Shown here in pieces: positions 44,569-60,900 of a stretch of DNA of 64,000 nt. The position numbers were made by a program, and so were the translations under genes. The stretch spans positions 1 to 64,000 of the forward strand of contig CAYVDN010000009.1 of the NCBI GenBank assembly GCA_964450685.1. Direction: 5' to 3'. This DNA is from JBAOHV01 sp964450685 (GTDB taxonomy: Bacteria; Actinomycetota; Acidimicrobiia; Acidimicrobiales; Microtrichaceae). How positions within the stretch are numbered: the first letter of the stretch is position 1; each line of letters begins with the position of its first letter. The notes beneath the pieces were generated by a model, which saw only the letters and a program-made list of their open reading frames with translations, searched no databases and had not been told where the DNA came from.

Positions 44569-45595
44569 GCGTCGGATGGTCAGCGTGTGAGGGCTTGGCC
44601 GTCGCCGAGGAGGTTCATCTGGCAGTCGTAGCCGCCCTTGTAGCAGTTGTCGATGATGCGTTGGAAGACTGCGCGGTCCCAGCCGTTCATCCAGTCGGCG
44701 TGGCCTGAGTAGCCGGCGGGGCCGGTGTACATGTCGCTTGAGAGTCGCCAGGTGGTCATGCCTGTGGTGGGGACTCGGTAGCGGTAGTTCTGGGTGACCT
44801 GGGCGAGGGGGACTGGGTGGGTTGATGGGCAACCCTTGTCGGGCCAGCCGGCGCCGTAGGCCATGTGTGATTTGTGGTCTGGGGAGTCGAGGTTGACGCC
44901 GTCCCAGCACTGGGGGAAGACGATGCTCATGACGAGGAGTTGTCCGGGGCTGCAGTTGGGGAAGGTGGCGGAGTCGGTGATGTTGGGGCCGTTGCCTTCG
45001 GTGCAGGAGTAGCGGACGCGGTCCTGGGCGGTGGTGGATCGGGAGTTGCCGGCGATCATGCGGAGTCCGGTGGGGAAGTTCTGGATGGTTTCGGGGCGGA
45101 CGCCGTCGTAGCCGGTCTTGTAATAGACCTGCAGGCCGTTTTCGTCGTCGCCTTGTGTGGAGTTGGAAACGACTGCTCTGTTGGTGGCGGTGTCGACGAT
45201 CGCGGGTGCCCAGTAGGCGGTGCGGTTGGCTGTGCCGCCTTCGCAGGTGGAGTTGCCTGTGGTGGCGACTGATTCGGGTGTGGTGTTGGCGTTGATGGCG
45301 GTGTTGCCGAAGAAGGCGTGGAGGTGGCTGGCTCCGGGTTGGCCGGGGGCGACGATGGGGTCGTCGTAGCGCATGTGGGAGAAGGAGCAGTTGGTGCGGA
45401 ATTGTGCGCTTCCGTCGCTGAGGAATTTGGAGTATCCGGCGGGGCCGATGAGGGCGCTGGAGGCTCCGGTGTCGCCGGTGGGCAGGGTTGCGGGGTCGAC
45501 CTGGATGCCTTGGCCGCTGCTCGAGGTCGGTGTCGACGGCGACGAAGAAGTGGATGGTGAGGACGGTGTGGACGAGACCGGAACCGTCGACGAGG
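44569..45595. repeat. Direct repeat copy B, 1,027 bp, shared with 39260-40286
   Basis: This is the second copy of the DUF1996 cassette. The left limit is at the base after CA in GGGGCA|GCGTCGG and the right limit at CGACGAGG. Outside these limits the two loci have no similarity. No insertion-sequence inverted repeats or target-site duplications are visible at the borders. Confidence 0.95.
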
Positions 45596-45803
45596 TAGGA
45601 GTGACCAGCGATGCCGATCCACTTGTCCCCGCAACACCCGCAGCGGAGGACTTGGCGCTCGACTTGGCTGCATCGCTGCTGGTGCCTGGCGAGTGAGGCG
45701 CGCAAGCGGTCGACGAGAGGGCCACGGTGGCGATGATTGCGCCGACGATCACACTGCCGCGGCGAGTGCGCGAGGTTGAGATTGAGGCAGGTCCGCGTTT
45801 CAT
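44580..45803 (-). CDS. DUF1996 lipoprotein, copy B
   Basis: This 407-residue protein is identical to copy A over its last 338 residues (DUF1996 domain and most of the Ser/Pro/Thr linker), but has its own lipoprotein signal (VGAIIATVALSSTAC, then a Ser/Ala/Lys-rich linker). Both proteins should therefore be surface-anchored with the same mature domain under different export and expression signals. It follows a glycosyltransferase gene on the same strand after 78 bp and lies among polysaccharide genes. The function of DUF1996 is unknown. Confidence 0.88.
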   Translation of the reverse strand: MKRGPASISTSRTRRGSVIVGAIIATVALSSTACAPHSPGTSSDAAKSSAKSSAAGVAGTSGSASLVTPTSSTVPVSSTPSSPSTSSSPSTPTSSSGQGIQVDPATLPTGDTGASSALIGPAGYSKFLSDGSAQFRTNCSFSHMRYDDPIVAPGQPGASHLHAFFGNTAINANTTPESVATTGNSTCEGGTANRTAYWAPAIVDTATNRAVVSNSTQGDDENGLQVYYKTGYDGVRPETIQNFPTGLRMIAGNSRSTTAQDRVRYSCTEGNGPNITDSATFPNCSPGQLLVMSIVFPQCWDGVNLDSPDHKSHMAYGAGWPDKGCPSTHPVPLAQVTQNYRYRVPTTGMTTWRLSSDMYTGPAGYSGHADWMNGWDRAVFQRIIDNCYKGGYDCQMNLLGDGQALTR

Positions 45804-45881
45804 ATGACGAACAGGTTACATAAGTTACGGCCGGTTGTCACCCTTGTTCCTGCAAAAGATCCGGGAAATCCCGAGGGGAGT

Positions 45882-46847
45882 TCAAACGGGCGGTTGCACG
45901 ACTTCGTCGAGCCATGTCCTGGCCCGTCGGACCCAGTCGGGCGGAACCTGCCTTCGTCGACGGTCAGCCGAGCGGCGACTCGTCCACCCCGGGGCCAACA
46001 CGACCAGGATCACACGGCGAGCAGTTGAGACGGAGGGGCGGCTGGTGAAGCTCCGCCAGGCACGTCTGCGGGCGTTGCGCGGCGAGTTGAGCAGATCGGC
46101 AGCGAGCAGGCTCTGGTGGATCGAGGCCCAGTCCGGCTCCACACACTCACGACGGTAGAGATCTGCGTATCGATCGATGACCCTGGAGATCGTTCGCTCC
46201 ATACGGTCCGTGTCGGTGCTCATCGACGCGAAGCCTGTGCGGTAGCCGACGAGCGGCTCGTCCAGCATGTGGCCAGGACCGGACTCGGCGAGGCGTATCG
46301 CGAAGTCCCAGTCCTCGGCGGAGTCGAGCGTCTCGTCGAAGGTGCCCACCTCGTCGAGCAACCTGCGTTCCACCAGCAGGCCCTGACCGGCGGAGGGGAG
46401 CACGTTGCGACGTAGTACTTGGGCGAGGAGGCCTTGCGGATCGGGGCAGCGGACGTGGCCGATCACCTCGAGGTCGTCGTCAACATCGACCCTGCCGGCG
46501 CACGACCATCGCCAGGAGCCCGACCGGAGCGCTTCCAACTGGCGCACGATGCGATCGGGCGACGTGAGGTCGTCATCGTCGATCCAGGTCACGTACGGAG
46601 CGTCAGATGCAGCGATACCGGTATTGCGGGCGCCGGAGAGACCGCGCGGGGGATCGTTGCGAATGACCGAGATGCCGTGTGAGTTCGCGTATCGCTCGAG
46701 CAGCGCGGGCGTGTCGTCGGATGAGCCCTCGTCCACGACGACGATCTCGTACTCGGGACCGCTGTCGAGTGCCACCAGTTGGCGCAGGAGGCGCTCGAGG
46801 AGCGCGGAGCGATTGCGGGTGGGTACCACGATCGAGACGTCAGCCAT
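45882..46847 (-). CDS. GT2-family glycosyltransferase
   Basis: This 321-residue GT-A enzyme starts DVSIVVPTRNRSALLERLL, with the nucleotide-sugar residues VVDEGSSDDTPALL, the metal-binding WIDDDDL and the acceptor-side D-x-AEDWDFAIR. It should transfer a sugar from a nucleotide donor during polysaccharide assembly. ATG 46847 has GGAG eight bases upstream; a GTG 15 bases earlier is less likely. Confidence 0.88.
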   Translation of the reverse strand: MADVSIVVPTRNRSALLERLLRQLVALDSGPEYEIVVVDEGSSDDTPALLERYANSHGISVIRNDPPRGLSGARNTGIAASDAPYVTWIDDDDLTSPDRIVRQLEALRSGSWRWSCAGRVDVDDDLEVIGHVRCPDPQGLLAQVLRRNVLPSAGQGLLVERRLLDEVGTFDETLDSAEDWDFAIRLAESGPGHMLDEPLVGYRTGFASMSTDTDRMERTISRVIDRYADLYRRECVEPDWASIHQSLLAADLLNSPRNARRRAWRSFTSRPSVSTARRVILVVLAPGWTSRRSADRRRRQVPPDWVRRARTWLDEVVQPPV

Positions 46848-46943
46848 GAACTCCGCTCCCACGTCGGCTCCGTCGGTCGAGTGTACGTGCCGGGTGGCGA
46901 AGCTCCGCGCCGTCGATAGCCTTCGCTCATCGAGCGCTCATCT

Positions 46944-47750
46944 GTGAAGACCCTCCCCACCAGGAACCTGTTCGGTCTCGACTTCGTCGCGGTCGATGAC
47001 GTGTCCACCGTCGCTGACTCGCTGTTGACCGATGCCGAGCGCCGCGCCCCCGGGTGGACCTGCGTGGTGACGCCCAATGTCGATCACCTGGTCCGCTACG
47101 AGCGCTCGCCCGTGGACGCAGCAGTTGCGAGAGCCTCGACCACGGTGCTCCCCGACGGGATGCCGATCGTCTGGGCCAGCAGGCTCTTGGGCGAGCCGCT
47201 TCCTTCCAGGTTGACCGGCAGCGACCTGTTCTCAGTGATGTGGCCTCGTTGGATCGCCGATCTGACACCGGTCCTGGTCGTGGCATCGAACGAGGACGTG
47301 GCGGCCCGGCTCCGACAGGAGCACCCGGCAGCGGTCACCCTTGTGCCGCCGGTCTTCGACGAGTCTGACGACAGTCAGATCGCCGGACTCGCCGTCGAGA
47401 TCGACGAGGAGGCTCGCCGGGTCGGGGCCCGCTTCGTGGTCATCGGAATATCGATGCCCAAGCACCACCGCCTTGCGAGTCGCCTCGAGAAGCTCTGGAC
47501 GGGCCTGGACAGTCCGACGCCGACGGTGATGTTGCTCGGCGCGTCTGCAGAGATGTACCTGGGACTCACGAGCAGGGCTCCTGTCTGGATGCAACGCAGC
47601 GGACTCGAGTGGCTGCACAGGCTGTTCTCGGATCCACGTCGCATGGCCAAGCGGTACCTGGTTGACGACGTGGCCTTTCTCGGAATCGTGCGCCGTGCCT
47701 GGCTCGGCTCGCGTCGTGAGCACCGTGGGCGTCGGGGGCCCCGAGGATGA
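46944..47750 (+). CDS. WecG/TagA/CpsF-family glycosyltransferase (GT26)
   Basis: This 268-residue enzyme belongs to the family that adds the second sugar to undecaprenyl-linked intermediates, such as N-acetylmannosamine(uronic acid) transferases. Typical are TPNVDHLVRYERS, LPDGMPIVWASRLLG, RLTGSDLF, VIGISMPKHHRLAS and the C-terminal RSGLEWLHRLFSDPRRMAKRY. A TAGCCT -10-like box ends 21 bases before the GTG start. The next gene overlaps its stop (ATGA). Confidence 0.9.
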   Translation: MKTLPTRNLFGLDFVAVDDVSTVADSLLTDAERRAPGWTCVVTPNVDHLVRYERSPVDAAVARASTTVLPDGMPIVWASRLLGEPLPSRLTGSDLFSVMWPRWIADLTPVLVVASNEDVAARLRQEHPAAVTLVPPVFDESDDSQIAGLAVEIDEEARRVGARFVVIGISMPKHHRLASRLEKLWTGLDSPTPTVMLLGASAEMYLGLTSRAPVWMQRSGLEWLHRLFSDPRRMAKRYLVDDVAFLGIVRRAWLGSRREHRGRRGPRG

Positions 47751-48673
47751 CCGAGGATCGCCGCGCCAAGGTTGCTGTGACCATCTGCACCCATCGCCGA
47801 CCCGATGTTCTGGGTGGTTTGCTGGATCGACTGGTCGAGGTGGCCGAGGACGCCAGGCCGGTCGCGTCTATCGCGGTCGTGGTCGTCGATGACGACCCCG
47901 ACGGCTCCGCGGAACCGGTCGCACGGTCGGCCTCGTCCAGCTTCGAGCGGGGTCTGGAGTACCACCGCACCGGCTCGCGGAGCATCTCGACCGCACGCAA
48001 CGCCTCGCTCAGGCAGGGTGCCGCCGCAGGTGACTGGCTGGCCATGATCGACGACGACTGTCGGCCCTCGGTGAACTGGGTCAGCGAGCTCCTCAGGGTC
48101 CAGGGGGCCACTGGCGCCGACGTCGTCGTGGGCGCGTGTGCCGACGTCGCGCCGGCCGACGCGCCCAGTTGGCTGACCGACGAGCCGTTCCTCTCCTCGG
48201 ACCTGGACACCCCCGACGGCGCACCGACCGACGGTGGGCATCTGAAGAACCTGCTGTTGTCCACCCGATATCTGGAGTCGTCAGGTGCCGGGTTCGCCGA
48301 GTCGCTCGGGGTGTCGGGCGGGGAGGACGCTGCCTTCCTCCACGAGCTGGAGCAGGCAGGTGGCTCCAGACGGTTCGCTGCTCACGCCGTGGTGAGCGAG
48401 CGGATCCCGCCCGAACGCGCAACCCTCCGCTACCAGCTGCGTCGACGCTTCTGGTATGGCAACACCGAGACCATCACGTCTGTGGCGACCGGGTCGGCGT
48501 CGAGGTCTCGCATGGCGTTGGGTGGAATCAAGCTCGCGGTGGTCGCAGCGGCGGGGTCGCTCGCCAGGGTCGTGCGGCGCGAGGGGACCCAGTGGCGATA
48601 CTCGCTTTCAGAGATCCTCCGCGGGGCGGGTCGCGTCCTCGGAGCGGTCGGGTACAAGGTCGCCCACCGCTGA
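47747..48673 (+). CDS. GT2-family glycosyltransferase
   Basis: This 308-residue protein has the GT-A start VAVTICTHRRPDVLGGLLD, VVVVDDDPDGSAEPVA, TARNASLRQ and the metal motif AMIDDDCRPS; SGGEDAAFLHEL is the acceptor region. The C-terminus (about 235-260) is hydrophobic and may contact the membrane. Its 3' end overlaps the convergent flippase gene by 66 bp. Confidence 0.85.
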   Translation: MTEDRRAKVAVTICTHRRPDVLGGLLDRLVEVAEDARPVASIAVVVVDDDPDGSAEPVARSASSSFERGLEYHRTGSRSISTARNASLRQGAAAGDWLAMIDDDCRPSVNWVSELLRVQGATGADVVVGACADVAPADAPSWLTDEPFLSSDLDTPDGAPTDGGHLKNLLLSTRYLESSGAGFAESLGVSGGEDAAFLHELEQAGGSRRFAAHAVVSERIPPERATLRYQLRRRFWYGNTETITSVATGSASRSRMALGGIKLAVVAAAGSLARVVRREGTQWRYSLSEILRGAGRVLGAVGYKVAHR

Positions 48674-50053
48674 TCCTGCTGCTCCCGCGGGGTCGACGTC
48701 GTCGATAGCCCGGTCCGCCACCCGCTGGTAGTGGATGAGCGCACCCCAGGTCATCAGTACCGAAGTGAACTCGCCGATCAGCGTTCCTGCCACTGCGCCC
48801 TTCCACCCGTGGATCGGGATGAGCACTATGTACAGCGCCATCGCCATCGCGGCGTTGACCGCGAGCAGGATGGTGCGCATGGTCACCTTCGACAGCCCCA
48901 TCAGGCCGTTGATCGAGCAGCTCCCCACCGCGCGCAGGAGCACCAGGGGTGAGAGCCAGCGCACCATCTGGATGGAGCCCCTGAACTCGTCACCGAGGAT
49001 GATCGGGAGCAGAGGAGCGAACACGATGATCCCGAGCGCGAAGGCGACCCCGTAGGCCGCTCCAGCGGCAGCGAAGCGCAGAGCGCGGTGCAGGTGCTGG
49101 CCTTTCAGGCCCTCCTCGTGCTGTAGGAAGCGGCCGTGGGTCGCCTGTATGACGCTGCCGACGGGTATGAGACCCATCTGCACGACCCGATATGCGGCTG
49201 AGTAGAGGCCTGTCTCGACGACCAGCTGGTTGGCTGCCAGGACCAGCTTGTCCCCGTCGTTGCCGAGCGCGTCGGCCGAGATGCCACCTGAGTACGAGAG
49301 GTTCGATTTCACGTGTGGCCAGAGCACCCGTCCCGGGACGAATGCGAAACCGTGATCGCGCCCGACGACGTACAGGAAGAAGACACCCGAGATGGTCGAA
49401 ACCAACAGCATCGAGAGTCCGAACGACTCGACGGTCAACGATGACGCTGCGAACAGCGCCACAAGGACGATGATCCTGGCGACCATGACGAAGATCCGGA
49501 TCCGCGCGGCGCCGCCGAAACCAGTGGTGGCCTGAACGGTCGCTGCGGTCAGGTTGAGCGCCGGCATGGTCACGAACTCGGTGAGCAGGATCGACAGGAT
49601 CGCCACCACCGACAGCGTCTGGATTATCCACATGGCGAACCCGAAACCGATCGCCGTGAGTGCCAGTCCCAGGCCGAGCCCGAGTGTCAGACACGACCGC
49701 GCGGTCCGCTCGAGCGGCTCACCGTCGCGCATCACGTGCTGCAACAGCGACAGCGTCACACCTGAAGCGGCGAGCGTCACCAGCGGACCGACGATTGCGT
49801 ACAGCGATGCGTAACCGCCGTAGCCCTCGGGCCCGAGTGACCGTCCCAGGAACATGAACGACAGGATCGTGCCCAGAAGAGTGCTCACCTCGAGCGCCAG
49901 CCCCCAGGAGGACTCGCCTGCGAGACCGCTGCTCCTGAGCTTCTTGAGCGCCTCGAGGATCCTGTGCACCGCCGCATTCTTGTCGGCCTGGCGACCCCTG
50001 GCGCGCAGCCCGACGTGTGACCTTGATCGGCATGGCTCATGTTCGCACTGCAT
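48608..50053 (-). CDS. Wzx-like polysaccharide flippase
   Basis: This 481-residue MOP-superfamily protein with about 12-14 helices should flip lipid-linked sugar units across the membrane. Typical features are the first helix pair (GTILSFMFLGRSLGPEGYGGYASLY) split by the conserved LGPEGYG, NDGDKLVLAANQLVVETGLYSAAYR in the middle and the repeated helical hairpins. The ATG start is 111 bp from the NRPS start in divergent orientation, so both may share regulation. A GTG about 80 bases downstream is an alternative start. Confidence 0.85.
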   Translation of the reverse strand: MQCEHEPCRSRSHVGLRARGRQADKNAAVHRILEALKKLRSSGLAGESSWGLALEVSTLLGTILSFMFLGRSLGPEGYGGYASLYAIVGPLVTLAASGVTLSLLQHVMRDGEPLERTARSCLTLGLGLGLALTAIGFGFAMWIIQTLSVVAILSILLTEFVTMPALNLTAATVQATTGFGGAARIRIFVMVARIIVLVALFAASSLTVESFGLSMLLVSTISGVFFLYVVGRDHGFAFVPGRVLWPHVKSNLSYSGGISADALGNDGDKLVLAANQLVVETGLYSAAYRVVQMGLIPVGSVIQATHGRFLQHEEGLKGQHLHRALRFAAAGAAYGVAFALGIIVFAPLLPIILGDEFRGSIQMVRWLSPLVLLRAVGSCSINGLMGLSKVTMRTILLAVNAAMAMALYIVLIPIHGWKGAVAGTLIGEFTSVLMTWGALIHYQRVADRAIDDVDPAGAAGSAVGDLVPDRSEDATRPAEDL

Positions 50054-50164
50054 TTACCGATAGGGCCCTGTGGATCGCAGTCGAAGCAGGGTTACGATCA
50101 CCTTCGTCGGCGAACCACCTCAGGCGCTTCCGGGCGCCGTCCGTCCGATCGTGAGGAAGAACCG

Positions 50165-54919
<4,755 letters not shown>

Positions 54920-54959
54920 CAGACGAGGAACACGACGACCACCGCAGGTCCAGAGGAAC

Positions 54960-57900
54960 ATGGCAGACAACGACATCGCTATCGTCGGCCTGGCAGCACA
55001 CCTGCCCGGTGCGGTCAACCCCAGTGCGTACTGGCGCAACCTCGTCGACGGGGTCGAGAGCATCCGCGAGCTCAGCGAGAAGGAACTCGTGGACGCAGGC
55101 GTCGGCGAGGCCGAGCTGCGCAAGCCGAACTACGTCCGATCCGCTGCACCGCTGGAGGGGGTCTTCGACTTCGACGCCGACTTCTTCGGCCTGTCGCCGA
55201 AGGAAGCCGGGATCATGGACCCCCAGCACCGGCACTTCCTCATGGCCGCATGGGAAGCGATGGAGGACTCAGGTCACGTGCCGTCGTCCTTCGACGGGGC
55301 GATAGGAGTGTTCGCCGGGTGCGGCATGGGGTCGTACTTCATGCGGAACCTGCTCTCGAACCCCGACCTCGTCCGTGATGTCGGGGTATTCCTGTTGCGC
55401 CACACCGGCAACGACAAGGACTTCCTGGCCACCAGGGCCAGCTACGCGCTGAACCTGCGCGGCCCGTCGGTCAACGTGCAGACGGCCTGCTCGACGTCGC
55501 TCGTGGCAACCCACCTGGCGGTGCAGCACCTGCTGAGCGGCGAGTGCGACATGGCGCTCGCCGGCGGGTCGACCATCGAGATCCCCCACAACCAGGGCTA
55601 CGTGTACCACGAGGGTGAGGTCCTCTCGCCCGATGGGCACTGCCGGGCGTTCGACCACAGGTCGCAGGGAACGGTGTTCGGCTCGGGCGCAGGCGTGGTT
55701 GCTCTGAGGCGGCTCGATGATGCCCTCGACGACGGCGACCGGGTCTACGCGGTCATCAAGGGGACCGCAGTCAACAACGACGGCGACCAGAAGGTCGGTT
55801 ACCTGGCACCGTCGGTCGACGGGCAGGCGGCCTGTGTCGCCGAGGCGATCGCTGTTTCAGACGTCGACCCTGACACGATCCAGTACGTCGAGTGTCACGG
55901 GACTGGCACCCCGATGGGTGATCCGATCGAGGTCGCGGCTCTGACCCAGGCGTTCGACCTGCCGGCGGAGGCCACCGACTCCTGTCGGATCGGGAGCGTC
56001 AAGACCAACATCGGTCACCTCGACACCGCCGCAGGCGTGGCCGGTCTCATCAAGGTCGCCCTCTCGTTGCACCACGGAGCGATCCCGGCCAGCCTGAACT
56101 TCGAACGACCCAACCCGAACCTCGAGCTCGACGACACCCCGTTCGTGGTCAACGACCACCTGACGCCGTGGACGACCGGTACCGGGGGCCCTCGACGGGC
56201 GGGGGTCAACTCCCTCGGGGTCGGCGGGACCAACGCCTTTGCCGTGCTCGAGGAAGCGCCCCCGGTCGAGGCCGGCGAGGTCACGCAGACGAACCGGTCC
56301 GGTGACGATCCGCAGGAGTGGCATCTCCTCACCCTGTCGGCGCGCAGCCGTGGAGCTCTCGACGATGCATGCGTCCGCCTGGCTGACCACCTGGAGGAGC
56401 ACCACGACGCCTCGATGGGCGATGTCGCCCGCACGCTCTTCGTAGGACGCCACCACTTCGACGAGCGCAGGGTGATCGCCGCGCGCGACGCCGCTGACGC
56501 GGTGGCACTGCTGCGCTCCGACGATGCGCGCCGGCTGCCGACGCACACTGCGACCACCGCTGAGCTCGGTCTGACCTTCATGTTCCCGGGCGGCGGCTCC
56601 CAGCACCTCGGTATGGGCGCGGATCTGTACCGGCAGGAGCCGACGTTCGCTGCCCAGGTCGACCGTGGCCTGGCGCTCCTGGAGGAGCAACACCAGCTGG
56701 ATCTCGCCGATCTCCTGCTCGGCACCGAGCGCAGCCCGGAGCTGGATGACCGCTTGGCGTCCATGACGCACCAGCTGCCTCTCATCTTCATCGTCGAGTA
56801 CGCCCTCGCCCAGCTCCTGATCAGCTGGGGTCTGGAACCCGGCGCACTGATCGGCCACAGCCTGGGGGAGAACACGGCGGCGTGTGTGTCGGGCACGATC
56901 TCGTTCGAGGACTGCCTCGGGCTGGTGGTCCTGCGTGGCCGGCTGATGGACACCGTGCAAGGGGGAGCGGTCGCGGTTCCACTGTGCCCGGACGACGTCG
57001 CAGAGGCGATCGAGAGACTCGACCTGGACCTCGCCGTGGTGAACGCGCCCGACGTGGTGGTCGTCTCCGGTCCGAGGGCGACGCTCGACGTGTTCGAGCA
57101 GGAGCTGCGCGACAGCGGAGTCGAACCGCTGCCGGTGCAGGTGACGACACCGGTACACAGCCGGCTCCTGGACCCAGTCCTCGAGCAGTTCGGCGACTAT
57201 CTGCGCGGCATCGACCTGAACCCGCCAACCATTCCATGGGTCTCCAACACGACCGGCGAGTGGATCACCGACGAGCAGGCCACCGACCCCGAGTACTGGG
57301 TCCGGCACCTGCGCTCGACGGTCCGGTTCGCCGACGACGTGGAGACTCTGGCAGCGGCCGGACCGCGCGTGCTGCTGGAGGTGGGCCCGGGCAAGACACT
57401 CTCGTCCCTGGTCAGGTCGCATCCCGTCGCCGTCAGGTCCAACCAGGTCCCGGTTCCCGCCATGCGGCACCCCGACGAGGAGGTGGACGACAACGCCGTG
57501 CTGCTCACCGCCATCGGACGAATCTGGGCCGCTGGGTCCGCGATCGACGTGGACCGGTGGTTCCCGTCCGAGGGTCGGCGGACCGTGGGGCTACCCACCT
57601 ACCCGTTCCAGACGCAGACCTTCTTCATCGCCCCCGGCGCGGGTTCGGCCGAGTCGGACGACCACGCGTTCGTAACCCGGGAGGCAGACGTCGACCGCTG
57701 GTCGTTCAAACAGGTCTGGAAGAGCAAGGACCGGGAGGACGCGATCGACGGGCCGACCCGTTGGCTGGTGTTCGCCGACTCGGCAGGTTTCGCCGACCGG
57801 GTCATCGGGAAGCTCCGTGAGGCTGGTGACCCCGTGGTCGTGGTGCGCATGGGCGACCTGTTCCGTGCTGTGTCCGACGACGAGTACGTGCTGAGTCCCG

Positions 57901-60900
57901 AGCTGGGCCTGGCAGGTTACGAGAGCCTGGTGAAGGACCTGGTCAGAGCCGACCGCCTGCCCGATCGGGTCGTGCACCTCTCCCTGCTGGCCACTGATGA
58001 CCGGGACTTCCGGCCCGGGAGCAGCTTCTTCCACCGCAACCAGGAGCTCGGCTTCCAGAGCCTGGTCTACCTCGCCCAGGCGTGGTCCTCGGCGGGACTG
58101 CAACGGGAGCTGGTCATCTCGGTCGCGACCATGGGCTCACAGGCGGCCGTCCCCACGGACGAGGTGGCAGTCCCCGAGCAGGCGACGGTGCTCGGGCCTG
58201 TCCAGGTGATCCCACGTGAGATCGCGGACGTAAGGGTGTCGACGTTCGACCTGGACCCGGCGCAACTCTCGGAGTCCGTCGGCGCGAACACCCGCCGTCC
58301 CGCGTCGATCAAGGATCGGCTGTTGGCGATGGCAGCCGATGAGGCTCCTGTGAAGTCCTCGTTGGTCGACGAGGTGGTCGCCGAGGTCCGCGCCCCGCTC
58401 GACGACGCCGTGGTCGCCATCCGGGGTGACCGGCGGTTCGTGCGCGACGTGCGCCGGACGCGGTTGCCCGAGCCCGATCGCGCCGTCCTGCGTCGCAACG
58501 GCGCGGTGCTGATCACCGGCGGTCTCGGAGGGATCGGACTCAGCGTCGCAGAGTCGTTGTTCCGAGAGCGTGGGGCGCGCGTCGCCCTCCTGGTGCGTCG
58601 CGACCTACCCCCGCGAGAGTCGTGGGACGAGGTGCTCGGACGACTCGGCACAGATCATCCGACCGCTGTGAGGATCCGTGGAGTGCGGGACCTGGAGCGG
58701 CAGGGAGCCGAGGTCATGGTGGTCGAGGGGGACGTGACCGACCCCGAGTCGCTCAACTCCGCGGTCGAGAGGGTCCGAGACCGATTCGGCTCGCTCGACG
58801 GGGTGATCCACGCAGCGGGCGTCATCGACGATGCGCTGTTGGTGACCAAGTCGCCCATGCAGATGGAGGACGTGCTCGCACCGAAGGTCTACGGGACCCT
58901 CGTGCTCGAGGCGGCAACGGCGTCGGACGACCTGGATCTCTTCGTGGTCTTCTCGTCCACCAGTACGGTCACCGCACCGATCGGCCAGGTCGACTACGTC
59001 GCCGCGAACTCGTTCCTGAACGCGTTCGCCGAGTCGCGTCGAGCGCGGGGTGAGAGTCACGTCCGCGCTGTCAACTGGGGGGTCTGGGACGAGGTCGGGA
59101 TGGCCGCCGCGGCAGCAGCCCTCGACTCCGCCGAGGAGACCCGCGAGGCCGAGGTCCGTCCGGCGTCGCATCCGTTCTTCACCGAGATGCGACGGACGAC
59201 CGACGGTGTGGTTCGCCTGTCGATCGACTGGAACGAGCGGGACTCGTGGCCGCTGGACGAGCACCGCACCGGCGACGGCGACGCGGTCGTCGCTGGCGCA
59301 ACCTATCTCGAGCTCGCACGCGCGTCGCTGGCCGAACTGGGCCTGGAACGACCTTTCGAGATCCGCGACCTCACGTTCCTGCGTCCGCTGGCGGTCGACG
59401 CCGACGGCGCCGTGAGTGCAGAGGTTCTGCTGCGACCCACCGAGTCCGGCTACAGCTTCGAGGTCCGTGAACGTGTCACCGTCACCAGCTACGGCGGCGA
59501 GGGAGAAGTGACCTCCACGAGGCACGGCTGGCGCTTGACCGGCGAGGCCGACCTGCTCCTGCACCCCCTCGATCCAGTCGACCCGCTCGACCTGACACGG
59601 GTTGCCGGGCGATGCGGTCGCCGTGGAGCGACGAGGACGCACCAGCAGGATCACCTCCGTTTCGGGCCCCGTTGGGACGTGGTGACCCAGGTGCGTGTCG
59701 GTGACGGCACAGCGGTGGCCGACCTCGAGCTGCGGGCGCCCTACGACGTCGAAGATGCAGCGGTGGGGTTGCACCCCGCCCTGGTCGACTTGGGCACGGG
59801 CTTCGCCATGGACCTCATCCCCGGATATACCGGCGACTCGCTCTGGGTGCCGGTCGAGTATCGGCGGGTGCGACTCTTCGACAGCCTGCCCCCCAAGCTG
59901 GTCGCGGTGGCCGAGGTGCTGGCCGGAACCTCCGAGGAGAGCGGAGTCGCATCTTTCGACGTCCGCCTGTGCGATCCCGACGGCAGGGTTCTGGTCGAGG
60001 TCGAGGGGTTCGCCGTGAAGCGGCTGGACGGGCGCCTCGAGGTGGGCCGCCCGGCGTTGGCCGCAGAGGTCGATTTCGACGACCAGATCGGAGCCAGGCA
60101 GCGTTCGCTCCCTGAGCTCGCTCTCGAGAACAACCTCCGCCAGGGCATCCGCCCGGTCGAGGGGGGTCGTGAGTTCCTCCGGGTCATCGGCCCCGATGTC
60201 GAACCGGTGGTCTATGTGACCTCGCTCGACCTTCCGTCACTTCGACATCAGAGCGACCTGATAGCCGCAGAGCAGATGGGCTCGGGATCCGGCGGTGAGG
60301 CGAGCGCTGTGTTCAGCCGTCCCAAGCTCGACTCGGAGTTCCTCGCACCGCGCAACGATGTCGAGGAGCAGCTGGTCGTCATGTGGCAGGAGCTGCTCGG
60401 CATCGACCAGGTCGGGGTACGGGACAACTTCTTCGATCTCGGTGGTCACAGCCTGATCGCCGTGCGGCTCTTCGCGCAGGTCAAGCGGACCTTCTCGGTC
60501 GATTTTCCCATCTCGGTGCTGGTCGAGGCGCCGACGGTCGAAGCGTGCGCCGAGCTGATCTCGGAAGCGCTGCCCAGCGACGAGGGCGAGCTCACAAGCG
60601 AGTCCTCCATCGTCTCGGCCAAGCCCCGGTACCGCTACCTCGTGGCCCTGCACCCGGGTGACGGCTCCGACCGGACCCCGTTCTTCCTCGTGGCCGGCAT
60701 GTTCGGCAACGTGTTGAACCTGCGCCACCTTGCCCACCAGATCGGCGCGGACCGACCGTTCTACGGGATCCAGGCCCGCGGACTGTTCGGCGATGATCCG
60801 CCCCACGAGGACTTCGTTGAGATGGCCCAGGAGTACCTCGAAGAGCTCCGCAGCGTGCAGCCCCATGGGCCCTACCTGCTGGGCGGATTCTCCGGCGGTG

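Noticed and set aside
39240..45600. A composite transposon with the DUF1996 repeats as ends
   Set aside because: No transposase, inverted repeats or target duplications; the repeat borders fit homologous exchange better.
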